Source: Desulfohalobiaceae bacterium S24
GTDB lineage: Bacteria; Desulfobacterota; Desulfovibrionia; Desulfovibrionales; Desulfothermaceae
DNA length: 64,000 nucleotides
Direction: 5' to 3'
Assembly (NCBI GenBank): GCA_011389765.1
Contig: JAABTT010000009.1
Span: 1 to 64,000, forward strand
Shown here: piece by piece, positions 7,579 through 16,826 of the stretch
Layout: each line of letters begins with the position of its first letter
Numbering within the stretch: the stretch's first letter is position 1
The notes under the pieces: model-generated
What the model saw: only the letters and a program-made list of their open reading frames with translations
Told to the model about the DNA's origin: nothing
The model's database searches: none
Made by a program: the position numbers and the translations under genes

Positions 7579-10500
7579 ATGGAAGCTGAAACAGATTTTG
7601 GATTTGAACTCGTCTGGGAAAAAGAGATCAAAGAACTTGGCGGCAGGGCCAAGTTTTACAGGTATCGCAAAAATGGAGCCGAACTGCTGTCCGTTGAAAA
7701 CAATGATGAGAATAAAGTCTTTGGCATCAGTTTTCCTACGCCGCCGCCGGATTCGAGCGGCGTGGCCCATATTTTGGAGCATTCCGTGCTCTGCGGGTCC
7801 GAAAAATACCCGATCAAAGAGCCTTTTGTAGAGCTTCTCAAGGGATCGGTCCAGACCTTTTTGAATGCCATGACCTTCCCGGACAAGACCTGTTATCCGG
7901 TAGCCAGCCAGAATGTCCAGGATTTCTATAACCTTATGGACGTATATCTGGATGCTGTATTCCATCCCCTGATCCCGCCGGAAGTCCTGGCGCAGGAAGG
8001 CCATCATCTTGAATGGGACCAAGAGCGGTCCACTCTTTTGTATCAGGGCGTGGTCTATAATGAGATGAAGGGGGCCTATTCCTCTCCGGACAGTCTGCTC
8101 AGTGAGCTCTCCCAGCAGTCACTGTTTCCCGATACGGTCTATGGTCTGGATTCCGGAGGACATCCGGAAAAAATCCCTGATCTGAGCTATGCAGAGTTTC
8201 AGGAATTTCACAGGACCCATTATCACCCCAGCAATGCCAAGATATTTATATACGGCGACGACGAGCCCTGGAAAAGGCTTCAAGTGCTGCATGACTATCT
8301 CCAGGATTTTGAGAGACTCGAGGTGAATTCCATTCCGGGCCTGCAGCCGCGGTTTACCAAACCCAGGCGCATGGAGACCTTTTATCCGGCGGAGGATGAA
8401 AGTGGGAAAGGATGCCGCATGACGTTGAACTGGCTGCTTGATGTGACCGCGAACGGCGAGTTGAACATCCTCCTGCACATCCTGGAGACCCTCTTGATCG
8501 GCATGCCGGCTTCACCATTGCGAAAGGCCCTGATGGATTCAGGCCTGGGGGAAGATATCGCGGGAATCGGATTGGAAAGCGATCTGCGCCAGATGTATTT
8601 TTCCACCGGGATGAAGGGGGTGGCCCAGGAGAATCTGGGAGCGCTTGAAGACCTGATTTTCAAGACCCTGCATGAGCTGCACGATCAGGGATTTGATCCG
8701 GGCATGCTGGAAGCAGCCATCAATAGTGTGGAATTCGATCTCAAGGAAAAGAACACCGGGTCTATGCCCAGGGGCTTGCTGGACATGTTCAGGGCCTTGA
8801 GCACCTGGCTGTATGGAGGCGATCCCACCCTGCTTTTGCAGCATGAAGACCTGCTCGCCGGGATTAAAAACAGGCTGCAGAGCGGCGAACGGGTTTTTGA
8901 AAAGCTGGTGGCCGATTGCTTGCTTCAGAACCGGCATCGGTCCACGCTCATTCTGAAGCCGGACCCTGAAAAGGGACGGGAGTTGGAAAGACGGGAAGCG
9001 ATGAAGCTCCAGCAGCAGGCTTTGGCTCTTAGCCATCGGGACAAAGAAAGGATCAATCAGGAGGCTCACAAATTGCGTGAGCTGCAGGAGGCCCCTGACA
9101 GCCCGGAAGCATTGGCCAGGATTCCCAGACTGAAAATTGGCGACCTGGAGCGGGAAGCCCCGATCATTCCTTTGGAGAGGATTGAACGCGAAAACGGCCT
9201 AATCCTCTTCCACGATCTTTTCAGCAACGACATTGTCTATCTGGATGTGGCCTTTGATTTCAGGAGCCTTCCCCAGAAATTTCTGGGGTATGTGCCCCTG
9301 TTTGGCCGCGCTCTGACGGAAATGGGCACGGAGAAAGAGGACTTTGTGTCCCTGGATCAACGCATTCAGTCCAGGACCGGGGGGATTCATCCGGAGACTT
9401 TTGTCTCGCCGGTTGACGGAAGTGAGGAGCAGGCCGCCTTCATTTTCTGGCGGGGCAAGGTCATGCTGGAGAAGATCCAGGAATTGACCGAAATCTTTCA
9501 AGACGTGTTTACTCAGGTCCGCCTGGATGATCCGGTCAGATTCAGACAGATAGTGCTTGAAGAAAAGGCCAGGATGGAGCAGAGGCTCATACCGGGCGGA
9601 CATCAAGTGGTCAACACCAGGCTGCGGGCGAAGTTCAGCGAGGCTGACTGGGTGCATGAACATATGAACGGCATCAGTTACCTGCTCTTTCTGCGTTTTT
9701 TGCTTGAGAAGATTGATAAGAACTGGCCGGAGGTGCTGTCTGACTTGGAAGCCGTCAAGGACGGTCTCATCAACCGGCGCTCCTGCCTTGTCAATGTCAC
9801 CACTGATGCGAAGAGTTTTCAGGAGGTTCTGCCCTGGATCGAGTCTTTGCTCGCCGGACTGCCGGACAAGAAGGAGGTCCAGGTCCAGAAATGGCTTATG
9901 GACTGCGAAGATGGTGTTGAGGGTCTGCAAATACCGTCCCGGGTCAATTTTGTGGGAAAAGGACTGGATCTTTTCGGGCAGGGATACGCCTTCCAGCCTT
10001 CCAGCCTGGTCGTTGCCAGGTATTTGCGAAGTACATGGCTTTGGGATAAATTACGGGTTCAGGGAGGGGCCTATGGCGCCTTCAGCATCATGGACCGCTT
10101 GTCCGGCGTGCTCAGCTTTGTCTCGTACCGCGATCCCCATATTCTGAAGACCTTGAAGGTTTTTGATGAAAGCGCTGCTTTTCTGGAGCAGCAAGCCCTT
10201 GATCCGGCCGAAATCGAAAAAGGGGTGATCGGGACCATCGGGGACATGGACAAGTACCTCTTTCCGGATGCCAAAGGCCTGCATTCCATGATCCGATATC
10301 TGGTTCAGGATACGGATGCCAAACGGCAGGCACGCCGGGAGCAGATTCTGAATACCAACAAGCGTGATTTTCAGGAATTCGGCTCCTGGATGTCCGCCTT
10401 AAAAGATTCAGGACAAGTGGTGGTTCTGGGGGATGAATCCCGACTCGAAACGGCGAGGGAGGACGGACTGGCCTTTGAGCATGTCTGGAAGGTGCTGTAG
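7579..10500 (+). CDS. Peptidase M16C family zinc protease (PreP/Cym1-like)
   Basis: A 973-residue single-chain zinc metallopeptidase of the M16C (presequence protease) type, which in other systems degrades short free peptides inside a closed chamber. The inverted zinc motif HILEH is at about residues 61-65 followed by SVLCGSEKYPIKEPF, the family pattern; VVYNEMKGAYSSP near residue 157 supplies the downstream glutamate. The two homologous halves are joined by a helical hairpin at roughly 470-510. There is no signal peptide, so it is cytoplasmic. The gene stands alone, 70 bases after the pyrophosphorylase gene, with GAGGC before the ATG. Confidence 0.93.
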   Translation: MEAETDFGFELVWEKEIKELGGRAKFYRYRKNGAELLSVENNDENKVFGISFPTPPPDSSGVAHILEHSVLCGSEKYPIKEPFVELLKGSVQTFLNAMTFPDKTCYPVASQNVQDFYNLMDVYLDAVFHPLIPPEVLAQEGHHLEWDQERSTLLYQGVVYNEMKGAYSSPDSLLSELSQQSLFPDTVYGLDSGGHPEKIPDLSYAEFQEFHRTHYHPSNAKIFIYGDDEPWKRLQVLHDYLQDFERLEVNSIPGLQPRFTKPRRMETFYPAEDESGKGCRMTLNWLLDVTANGELNILLHILETLLIGMPASPLRKALMDSGLGEDIAGIGLESDLRQMYFSTGMKGVAQENLGALEDLIFKTLHELHDQGFDPGMLEAAINSVEFDLKEKNTGSMPRGLLDMFRALSTWLYGGDPTLLLQHEDLLAGIKNRLQSGERVFEKLVADCLLQNRHRSTLILKPDPEKGRELERREAMKLQQQALALSHRDKERINQEAHKLRELQEAPDSPEALARIPRLKIGDLEREAPIIPLERIERENGLILFHDLFSNDIVYLDVAFDFRSLPQKFLGYVPLFGRALTEMGTEKEDFVSLDQRIQSRTGGIHPETFVSPVDGSEEQAAFIFWRGKVMLEKIQELTEIFQDVFTQVRLDDPVRFRQIVLEEKARMEQRLIPGGHQVVNTRLRAKFSEADWVHEHMNGISYLLFLRFLLEKIDKNWPEVLSDLEAVKDGLINRRSCLVNVTTDAKSFQEVLPWIESLLAGLPDKKEVQVQKWLMDCEDGVEGLQIPSRVNFVGKGLDLFGQGYAFQPSSLVVARYLRSTWLWDKLRVQGGAYGAFSIMDRLSGVLSFVSYRDPHILKTLKVFDESAAFLEQQALDPAEIEKGVIGTIGDMDKYLFPDAKGLHSMIRYLVQDTDAKRQARREQILNTNKRDFQEFGSWMSALKDSGQVVVLGDESRLETAREDGLAFEHVWKVL

Positions 10501-10506
10501 AGAGAG

Positions 10507-10640
10507 TGGAACGTCGAACGTCGAACGTTGAACGTTGAATGATGAATGAAAACAAGTCGACAAGTAAGGCAGAGAAAAGAGTTCATCATCCAAAATCGGA
10601 AATCGAAAATCGGAAATCGGAAATCGAAAATCGAAAATTC
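10507..10640. repeat. Short tandem repeats (CGAACGT and ATCGGAA/ATCGAAA units) between genes
   Basis: Two runs. 10507-10549 is built from GAACGTC/GAACGTT units; 10592-10640 is built from AAATCGGAAATCGAA units with a period of seven to eight bases. Related runs lie at 91-109, 238-259, 2246-2270, 11953-12003, 14238-14330, 22360-22461 and 22588-22685. They always touch a gene boundary. The unit sequence differs between sites, but each site keeps a near-heptameric period. Confidence 0.8.
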
Positions 10641-10654
10641 CATACAGGCCGTTT

Positions 10655-11554
10655 ATGAATATAGAGTGCCCGAAGTGCGGTTTCAGCCGAGAGGTTGATG
10701 CTGATAAAATTCCTGATAAGGCCAAATTGGCGACATGTCCCAAATGCGGCCACAAGTTTCATTTTCGCAACCATGAAGAAGTTTTTGAACTCGATGAAGA
10801 GCGTGTCGAAGACGAAGCAGGGGAGCAGGATCAAACCGGGGCTGATCAGGAGGATATCTGGACGAAACTTGAATCTCTTGATCCCGAGACAGAGCAGCAG
10901 GAGCCCCCTTCTTTCAGCGGCGGACAATCGGAGGAGCGACGTACGGCAAGTCCGATCCCCTGGGAGGATCTGCAGACGCACGGACTGCTTCAGGGATTCT
11001 GGCTGACCTTAAGACTGGTGATGTTCGCTCCGGTCCAATTTTTCCGGGCCATGCCCCTGGAGACCGTTTATACGCAACCGCTCGTTTTTTATCTCATTGT
11101 GGCTGAAGTCCAGGTTTTGGCGCGTTTTTTCTGGGGTATGGCCGGGGTCATCCCCCAGGGGGAGACAAGCGGCGGCATGCTCGGCCTGGGATTGTTCGGC
11201 GGCGGTTCGGTCTTGATTTTATTTTTATACCCTGTTCTTATGACAGTGATGGTTTTCTTTGCCGCCGGCCTGAATCATATCTGTCTGCAGGCGGTTAAGT
11301 CAGGAGAGAGCGGATTTGCAGCGACGTTTAAAGTCGTGGCCTATGCCAACGGCCCGATGGTCCTGGCTGTTTTGCCCATGATCGGTCCCCTGGCCGGGAT
11401 GATCTGGGCTGTTGTCTGCACCTTTCTGGGGTTCAAAATTGTGCACAGAACCACCGGCCTCAAGGTCCTCGCGGCCATGTTGCTGCCGGTTGTTCTGCTG
11501 CTTGTGATCAGTTCACTGTTTTTTGTGGTCAATGGTGTTTCCGGAGTATGGTGA
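10655..11554 (+). CDS. Zinc-ribbon and Yip1-domain membrane protein
   Basis: 299 residues. The N-terminus is a small zinc ribbon of the type found at the head of many deltaproteobacterial proteins: CPKCGFSREVDADKIP followed by ATCPKCGHKF, giving two C-x2-C pairs at about residues 5-8 and 28-31. An acidic linker (about 40-110) follows, then a Yip1-like domain with four or five membrane helices (about 120-299), beginning with the amphipathic segment around APVQFFRAMPLE. Function is not known beyond the family; a membrane scaffold or stress role is possible. The ribosome site is unclear because repeats run up to the start. Confidence 0.8.
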   Translation: MNIECPKCGFSREVDADKIPDKAKLATCPKCGHKFHFRNHEEVFELDEERVEDEAGEQDQTGADQEDIWTKLESLDPETEQQEPPSFSGGQSEERRTASPIPWEDLQTHGLLQGFWLTLRLVMFAPVQFFRAMPLETVYTQPLVFYLIVAEVQVLARFFWGMAGVIPQGETSGGMLGLGLFGGGSVLILFLYPVLMTVMVFFAAGLNHICLQAVKSGESGFAATFKVVAYANGPMVLAVLPMIGPLAGMIWAVVCTFLGFKIVHRTTGLKVLAAMLLPVVLLLVISSLFFVVNGVSGVW

Positions 11555-11567
11555 GGGCCGTGTTCAG

Positions 11568-11948
11568 ATGATGCATCAGGGATTGGGAAAAATGTGGAAG
11601 CGGGCGTTGGATGCCTGTGAAAAAATCGCAGCCTGGCTGAATCGGTATCAGACGCGGCGGAGACAGAAAAAACGGCTTTCAACTGGGAGCTTCAAGGCAC
11701 TGTGTGCAGAGATCAATGATGTGGCTGTTCTGTCTTCCCGGCTCTGGACCGAGGATATATTGTTTCAAAAACGGGTGGGCAAAATTATTGAGGAGATCGA
11801 AAAACTGGACAGCATGCTGGAAAAGCGGGCTTTTGATCGTTTGCCCCTGAAAAAGAAGGATGAATTACGGCGCCAGCTCATCCATTCCAGGCAGGAACTC
11901 ATGCACCGGGTGGAAACCGCCCCCTGTCCAACGGAGCGGATTCAGTGA
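11568..11948 (+). CDS. Small basic helical protein of unknown function
   Basis: About 126 residues if the ATG pair at 11568 is used; a TTG at 11523 would extend it and overlap the preceding gene by 32 bases. The sequence is rich in K, R, E and L with no membrane segment, and looks like a bundle of long helices (CEKIAAWLNRYQTRRRQKKR; ILFQKRVGKIIEEIEKLDSMLEKRAFD). I recognise no family. The 13-base spacing to the Yip1-like gene suggests translational coupling. Confidence 0.6.
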   Translation: MMHQGLGKMWKRALDACEKIAAWLNRYQTRRRQKKRLSTGSFKALCAEINDVAVLSSRLWTEDILFQKRVGKIIEEIEKLDSMLEKRAFDRLPLKKKDELRRQLIHSRQELMHRVETAPCPTERIQ

Positions 11949-11952
11949 TAGG

Positions 11953-12003
11953 ATTTTCGATTTTTATTCAGCAATGTTCAATCTTCAATCTTCATTATTC
12001 AAT
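11953..12003. repeat. TTCAATC/TTCGATT short repeat before hemB
   Basis: The gap before hemB consists of units such as TTCAATCTTCAATCTTCATTATTCAA, another member of the heptamer-like repeat family. No ribosome site can be seen in front of hemB because this run extends almost to its ATG. Confidence 0.6.
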
Positions 12004-12008
12004 TGCCT

Positions 12009-12980
12009 ATGAGTGATTTTTATCGAGGCCGACGTCTGCGGCGCTCAGTTGGCTTGCGAGAGCTTGTCCGGGAGACGGAACTGCGTCCTCAGGATCTGGT
12101 GCAGCCCTATTTCGTGGTGGAACATGATGATCCCGGGGCGCAGCTTCCCATTCCCTCCATGCCGGGGCAGTTTCAGCTTGGACTCCAGGCCTTGCAGGAG
12201 CGGGTCGCCAAGGCCAGGGACCATGGACTCAGGGCGGTGATTCTTTTTGGCATTCCGGACCACAAGGACGAAGTCGGGAGTCAGGCCTATGCAGCTGAAG
12301 GCATTATCCAACAGGCCGTGCGGAGACTGAAAAAGGCCTTTCCCGAATTGATCGTGATCACGGACCTGTGTCTCTGCGAATACACCTCCCATGGACATTG
12401 CGGGGTGATTCGCAATGAATATGTTCAAAATGATCCGACCTTGGAGCTTTTGGCCAGGACTGGAGTAGCCCAGGCCGAAGCCGGCGCGGACATGCTCGCT
12501 CCCTCGGATATGATGGACGGACGGGTCGGCGCCATTCGAGCCGCTCTGGACGAAAGCGGATATCCTGAACTTCCGATTCTCTCCTATGCCGTGAAATACG
12601 CCTCGGCTTTTTACGGACCGTTTCGAGATGCGGCCCAGAGTACTCCGGCCTTCGGCGACCGGAAGACCTACCAGATGGATTCTGCGAACCTTCGGGAAGG
12701 CTCCCGGGAAGCCCGGGCGGATATTGCCGAAGGGGCGGACATGCTCATGGTCAAACCGGCGCTTCCCTATCTGGATGTCTTGAGCCGTCTGCGCCAGGAA
12801 TGCGACCTCCCGCTGGCCGCCTATCATGTCAGCGGGGAATATTCCCTGATCAAGGCCGCCGGGGAAAAGGGCTGGATTGATGAACAGCAGGTGGTCTTGG
12901 AGAGTTTGACCGGGATCAAACGGGCCGGTGCGGATATCATCCTGACCTATTTTACAGAGATGGTCTTGAAAGAATTGTAG
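12009..12980 (+). CDS. hemB: Porphobilinogen synthase (5-aminolevulinate dehydratase)
   Basis: Condenses two 5-aminolevulinates to porphobilinogen, the second committed step of tetrapyrrole synthesis. 323 residues from the ATG at 12009. The zinc-binding cysteine motif [14 protein letters not shown] lies near residues 117-130, so this is a zinc-type HemB; the two active-site lysines are in [13 protein letters not shown] (about 195) and [12 protein letters not shown] (about 248). The N-terminal RGRRLRRS arm is typical. It is followed 206 bases later by ahbD, linking it to the siroheme-dependent haem pathway. Confidence 0.97.
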   Translation: MSDFYRGRRLRRSVGLRELVRETELRPQDLVQPYFVVEHDDPGAQLPIPSMPGQFQLGLQALQERVAKARDHGLRAVILFGIPDHKDEVGSQAYAAEGIIQQAVRRLKKAFPELIVITDLCLCEYTSHGHCGVIRNEYVQNDPTLELLARTGVAQAEAGADMLAPSDMMDGRVGAIRAALDESGYPELPILSYAVKYASAFYGPFRDAAQSTPAFGDRKTYQMDSANLREGSREARADIAEGADMLMVKPALPYLDVLSRLRQECDLPLAAYHVSGEYSLIKAAGEKGWIDEQQVVLESLTGIKRAGADIILTYFTEMVLKEL

Positions 12981-13054
12981 AGGGGCACTATGGTTCATCC
13001 GCTTTTGAAAGTGGGAACCCTGCTTGGAAGGACTTATATCATAGCACCTTCTGA

Positions 13055-13084
13055 CTGGATTCCGGCCTCCGCCGGAATGACGGA
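13055..13084. repeat. Half copy of the REP-like palindromic element
   Basis: CTGGATTCCGGCCTCCGCCGGAATGACGGA matches the right half of the elements at 1876-2041 and 17571-17700 with one substitution. By itself it forms a GC-rich hairpin (CCGGCCTCCGCCGG). It lies between hemB and ahbD. Confidence 0.7.
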
Positions 13085-13186
13085 CAAGAGAATGAGGCAT
13101 CTGAAGAACTGAAAGTACGCAAAAACTGGATGATCTCTGACTTAAGTTCAAAACTATTATTTTAAGAGTAAAATCCAAAATTTTAT

Positions 13187-14332
13187 ATGCAACATGTCCC
13201 TGATCTGCGCTTGATCGCCTGGGAGGTGACCCGGGCCTGCAATCTGGCCTGCAAGCACTGCCGGGCCGAGGCCTGCGCCGAACCCTTTCCCGGCGAATTG
13301 AGTACCCGGGAGGGCCTGGATCTGATCGACACCTTTCCGGAAACCGGGAATCCGATCATCATCTTTACCGGGGGCGAGCCTCTCCTGCGCCGGGACGTTT
13401 TTGAACTGGTCGCCCATGCCAAAAGCAAGGGCTTGAAATGCGTCATGGCCCCGAACGGGACCCTGATCACCCCGGAAATCGTCCAGAAGATGAAGGACAG
13501 CGGTCTGGAGCGGATCTCCATTTCCCTGGACGGTCCGGATCAGGCGAGTCATGATCGCTTTCGAGGCGTTTCCGGCGCTTTTGACGCGGCCCTCAGAGGC
13601 ATTGACGATTTGCGGGCCGGTGGAATGCCTTTTCAAATCAACACCACGGTCACCCGGGACAACCTGAAGAGCTTTCAAGATATTTTTTATCTGGCCCAGG
13701 ATCTGGGGGCTGTGGCTTGGCATATATTTTTGCTGGTTCCCGCGGGGCGGGCTGATGAACTCCGGCAGGAGGTGATCAGTGCCCGGGAGTATGAACAGGT
13801 TTTGAACTGGTTTTATGATTTCCGCAAGACCACGGATATGCACTTGAAAGCCACCTGCGCGCCGCATTATTTTCGCATCCTCAGACAGCGGGCCAAAGAG
13901 GACGGCATTGCGGTCAATTTTGGAAATTTTGGCTTGGAAGGGATCAGCCGGGGCTGTCTCGGCGGGATCGGGTTTTGCTTTATCTCCCATTCCGGCCAGG
14001 TGCAGCCCTGCGGATATCTGGATCTGGACTGCGGGCAGGTCCGGGAGGAGCGTTTCCCGGAGATCTGGGCCAAGTCTTCAAAGTTTTTGGAACTCCGGGA
14101 CAAATCCTGCTATCAGGGTAAATGCGGGTACTGCGAATATCACAAGGTCTGCGGCGGCTGCCGGGCCAGAGCTCAGACCATGAACGGCCATTATCTGGCT
14201 GAAGAACCGCTGTGCCTGTATGAACCACTGCAGAAGGAGGTCAGAAGTCAGAAGTCGGAGGTCGGTCGGACAGGGGAAAATGTCAGAAATCGGAGGCCGG
14301 AAGTCGGCCGGAAAAAGAGGTCAGAAGACTGA
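13187..14332 (+). CDS. ahbD: Radical SAM haem b synthase (AhbD type)
   Basis: A radical SAM enzyme with a C-terminal SPASM/twitch domain. Family knowledge: AhbD oxidatively decarboxylates the two propionates of iron-coproporphyrin III to give haem b in sulfate reducers and methanogens. The N-terminus LRLIAWEVTRACNLACKHC carries the C-x3-C-x2-C cluster site at about residues 18-25, followed by AEAC; FTGGEP is at about 63. The C-terminal cysteines occur in SRGCLGGIGFCFISHSGQVQPCG and CYQGKCGYCEYHKVCGGCRA. Another anaerobic haem-related radical SAM activity (NirJ or AhbC) is less likely. The last 30 or so residues are repeat-derived (EVRSQKSEVG) and are probably not functional. Confidence 0.85.
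   Translation: MQHVPDLRLIAWEVTRACNLACKHCRAEACAEPFPGELSTREGLDLIDTFPETGNPIIIFTGGEPLLRRDVFELVAHAKSKGLKCVMAPNGTLITPEIVQKMKDSGLERISISLDGPDQASHDRFRGVSGAFDAALRGIDDLRAGGMPFQINTTVTRDNLKSFQDIFYLAQDLGAVAWHIFLLVPAGRADELRQEVISAREYEQVLNWFYDFRKTTDMHLKATCAPHYFRILRQRAKEDGIAVNFGNFGLEGISRGCLGGIGFCFISHSGQVQPCGYLDLDCGQVREERFPEIWAKSSKFLELRDKSCYQGKCGYCEYHKVCGGCRARAQTMNGHYLAEEPLCLYEPLQKEVRSQKSEVGRTGENVRNRRPEVGRKKRSED
14238..14330. repeat. GAAGTCA/GAGGTCG repeat forming the 3' end of ahbD
   Basis: Units such as GAGGTCAGAAGTCAGAAGTCGG and GGAGGCCGGAAGTCGG repeat with a period of seven to eight and encode the terminal EVRSQKSEVGR...RRPEVGRKKRSED of the radical SAM protein. Confidence 0.7.
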
Positions 14333-14400
14333 AGAGAGAGGAAAATGGGTATGTAATTTTCCTTTTTTGTTTCTTTTTTGAAAAAAGAAAGCGATAAATA

Positions 14401-14432
14401 AAAGGCGGCCGGTCTTTCCGGCCGCCTTTTAT
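14401..14432. terminator. Intrinsic terminator between convergent ahbD and pyk
   Basis: GGCGGCCGG-TCTT-TCCGGCCGCC with T-run after it on the plus strand and A-run (T-run on the minus strand) before it, forming a strong GC hairpin that can end transcription from both sides. It overlaps the stop codon region of pyk. Confidence 0.85.
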
Positions 14433-15877
14433 TTATAATAGATCTTGATGAGATTGGTGTGATCCGTCTGCTGGCCGGGCGTCGGTTGCCCCGAGGTCAG
14501 AACCAGGGATTCGCCGTGTGCAAAGAGATCGGATTTTTGAATAAAGGATTCGATCCGTTCCAGGTGATTCGGGGTGGATGGATCGGACAGCCCGGGCCGG
14601 ACCCCCCAGTAAAAATTCAAGAGCCGAATGGTCAAGGGATCGGGCGTCAGGGCATAAATGGGATGGACCGGCCTGCGGCTGGAGAGAAAGGCCGCGGTGA
14701 TACCGGTGGTGGAATGGCTGACCAGGGCGGAGCTATCGGTGTTCTCAGCCAGAAGGCAGGCGGAATAGGCCAGGTATTTCCCGGGATTCTTTTCTTTTTT
14801 CGGAGGATATGGACCACCGATCCGCTCCAGGTAATAGGCCTCGGCCTTTTCGGCGATTTTGCGGATGAACTCCACCGCTTCCAGGGGATATTTTCCCACG
14901 GCTGTTTCTTCGGAGAGCATGACGCAGTCCGCTCCGTCGTGAATGGCGTTGGCTACATCGGTGGTTTCCGCCCGGGTGGGCAGGGGGTTGTGCACCATGG
15001 ACAGCAGCATCTGAGTGGCCACGATCACGGGTTTCTGGGCGTGCCGGCAAGCCCTGATGATTTTTTTCTGGGTCACCGGCAGCTCCTCCAGGGGACACTC
15101 CAGTCCCAGGTCCCCCCGGGCCACCATGATCCCGTCCGCCAATTGCAGGATAGCCTCCAGATGCTCCAAGGCGCCGGCCCGTTCCAATTTGGCAATGACC
15201 GGCACCCGGTCTGCAACATGGGTGGCAATCTCCGCCTTGATCTTTTCCAAATCCGACTGGTGCTGGACAAAAGAGAGGGCAAAGGCATTAAAGCCCAGAT
15301 CCAGGGCCTCATGGAGGTAGCTGACGTCCTTTTCGGTCAGGGCGGGCAGGGGGACGGTCATCCCGGGGAAGGTTATGCCTTTATTGGAGGACAACAACCC
15401 CCCGTTTTCCGCCTGAAGGCTGAAAAGAGCGCCTGGGCGCAGAACCTCTTTGACCCGGAAGCGGAGCATGCCGTCGCTGAGGCTGACCAGGGTCTCAGAG
15501 GATAATTCCTGCAATATCTCCGGAAAATCTAGACTGATGAAAATCCCTTCACTTTGCTGATCCCTGACTTCGGGCAGGCCCAGGAAAATGGTCTGCCCCG
15601 GGAGAATCTCCACCGGAGAATCGGCCACTTCGCCGATGCGCAGCTTGGGGCCGCTCAGATCACCCATGATGGTCAAGGCCAGGTTCAGGTCCTGCTCGAT
15701 TTGGCGAATCAGGGCAATGGCCGGCTTGAAGTCAAGCGGCGGGGCATGGGAAAAGTTCAGACGAAAGATGCGCACCCCGGATCGGACCATGCCCTTCATG
15801 ATTTCATAGTCCATGGAGCTTGGACCGAGGGTGGCGATAATTTTGATGTGCAGTGAATCGAGATTGTGTGGCATCAT
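14429..15877 (-). CDS. pyk: Pyruvate kinase
   Basis: Converts phosphoenolpyruvate and ADP to pyruvate and ATP. 482 residues, normal for bacterial Pyk. The N-terminal barrel starts KIIATLGPSS (about residues 12-21); RSGVRIFRLNFSHA gives the conserved R-x-N-x-SH motif; the active-site lysine is in VIAKLERAGAL and the metal site in MVARGDLGLECPLEELP near residue 250, followed by ATQMLLSM and SEETAVGKYPLEAV. It begins 13 bases after the stop of metF on the same strand, so it may be the last gene of that transcript. Confidence 0.96.
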   Translation of the reverse strand: MMPHNLDSLHIKIIATLGPSSMDYEIMKGMVRSGVRIFRLNFSHAPPLDFKPAIALIRQIEQDLNLALTIMGDLSGPKLRIGEVADSPVEILPGQTIFLGLPEVRDQQSEGIFISLDFPEILQELSSETLVSLSDGMLRFRVKEVLRPGALFSLQAENGGLLSSNKGITFPGMTVPLPALTEKDVSYLHEALDLGFNAFALSFVQHQSDLEKIKAEIATHVADRVPVIAKLERAGALEHLEAILQLADGIMVARGDLGLECPLEELPVTQKKIIRACRHAQKPVIVATQMLLSMVHNPLPTRAETTDVANAIHDGADCVMLSEETAVGKYPLEAVEFIRKIAEKAEAYYLERIGGPYPPKKEKNPGKYLAYSACLLAENTDSSALVSHSTTGITAAFLSSRRPVHPIYALTPDPLTIRLLNFYWGVRPGLSDPSTPNHLERIESFIQKSDLFAHGESLVLTSGQPTPGQQTDHTNLIKIYYK

Positions 15878-15890
15878 GCTCCCTGCTTAT

Positions 15891-16826
15891 TTATCCGGCG
15901 TTTTCCGGGCGGGGATGCATACCGGCTGCTTCGCAGATTTCCGGGACTTTCTCCTCCCATTCAATGGCCATGATATGGAAGCCCTTGACCCCCTGACATT
16001 CCTTGAGCCGCTGGATGGATTCGATAGCGATCTTGATCCCCTCCGCCTGCTGTTTGTCCTTCGGCGTATCGGACATACGCTTGACCAAGGCGTCCGGAAT
16101 GTCCATCCCCGGGACCCGTTTGGCCATGAACTTGGCCATGCCGGCCGATTTGAAGGGAGTGATCCCGGCCATGATACAGGTCTTTTCATGCAGACCTCTT
16201 TCCCTGACATCATGCATCCATTGTTCAAATTTTTCAAGGTTGAAAATGCACTGGGTCTGGATATATTCGGCCCCGGCAGCCACCTTTTTGGCCAGTCTGG
16301 GAACCCTGATTTCATAAGGGTCGGCAAAAGGGTTGGCCGCCGCTCCCACGAACATCCGGGGTGGCCGCTTGATATCGTCGCCACCTAGAAATTTGCCTTC
16401 ATCGCGCATCTGACGTGCGGTTTGAATCAGCTGCATGGAATCAAGATCGTGGACATTCTGCCCCTGGGCGCAGTCCCCGAAGCTCTGGTGGTCGCCGGAG
16501 AGGCAGAGGAGGTTGTGGATGTCAAAGGAGGCCGCTCCCAGAAGATCGCTCTGCATGGCAATCCGGTTACGGTCCCGGGTGACCATCTGCAGGATCGGCT
16601 CCAGTCCCATCTGCTTGATGTGGATGCAGGAGGCCAGGCTGCAGAGCCGGGTCATGGCCGTCTGATTGTCGGTGATATTGATGGCGTCGACATGATCTTT
16701 GATCATCTCGGCCTTTTTCGTTACGGCCTCCGGATCGCTTCCCCGGGGAGGACCGCATTCGGAGGTGACCGCGATATGTCCGGCTGCAAATACCTGTTCC
16801 AGCTTGCTCGGTGTCTTCAGATTCAT
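15891..16826 (-). CDS. metF: Methylenetetrahydrofolate reductase, MetF subunit (MetVF type), copy 1
   Basis: Catalyses methylene-THF to methyl-THF (or the reverse) in the methyl branch of the Wood-Ljungdahl pathway. 311 residues; TIM-barrel family motifs include the catalytic-Glu region SECGPPRG at about residues 22-29, INITDNQTA near 50, the flavin-contacting TRDRNRIAMQSDLLGA near 83, LCLSGDHQ and FVGAAANPF. The C-terminal WEEKVPEI is shared with the other two MetF copies here. It overlaps metV by ATGA, as expected for subunits of a MetVF complex. In acetogens such complexes couple to other Fe-S/flavin proteins instead of NADH alone; the HdrA/MvhD genes upstream suggest the same here. Confidence 0.93.
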   Translation of the reverse strand: MNLKTPSKLEQVFAAGHIAVTSECGPPRGSDPEAVTKKAEMIKDHVDAINITDNQTAMTRLCSLASCIHIKQMGLEPILQMVTRDRNRIAMQSDLLGAASFDIHNLLCLSGDHQSFGDCAQGQNVHDLDSMQLIQTARQMRDEGKFLGGDDIKRPPRMFVGAAANPFADPYEIRVPRLAKKVAAGAEYIQTQCIFNLEKFEQWMHDVRERGLHEKTCIMAGITPFKSAGMAKFMAKRVPGMDIPDALVKRMSDTPKDKQQAEGIKIAIESIQRLKECQGVKGFHIMAIEWEEKVPEICEAAGMHPRPENAG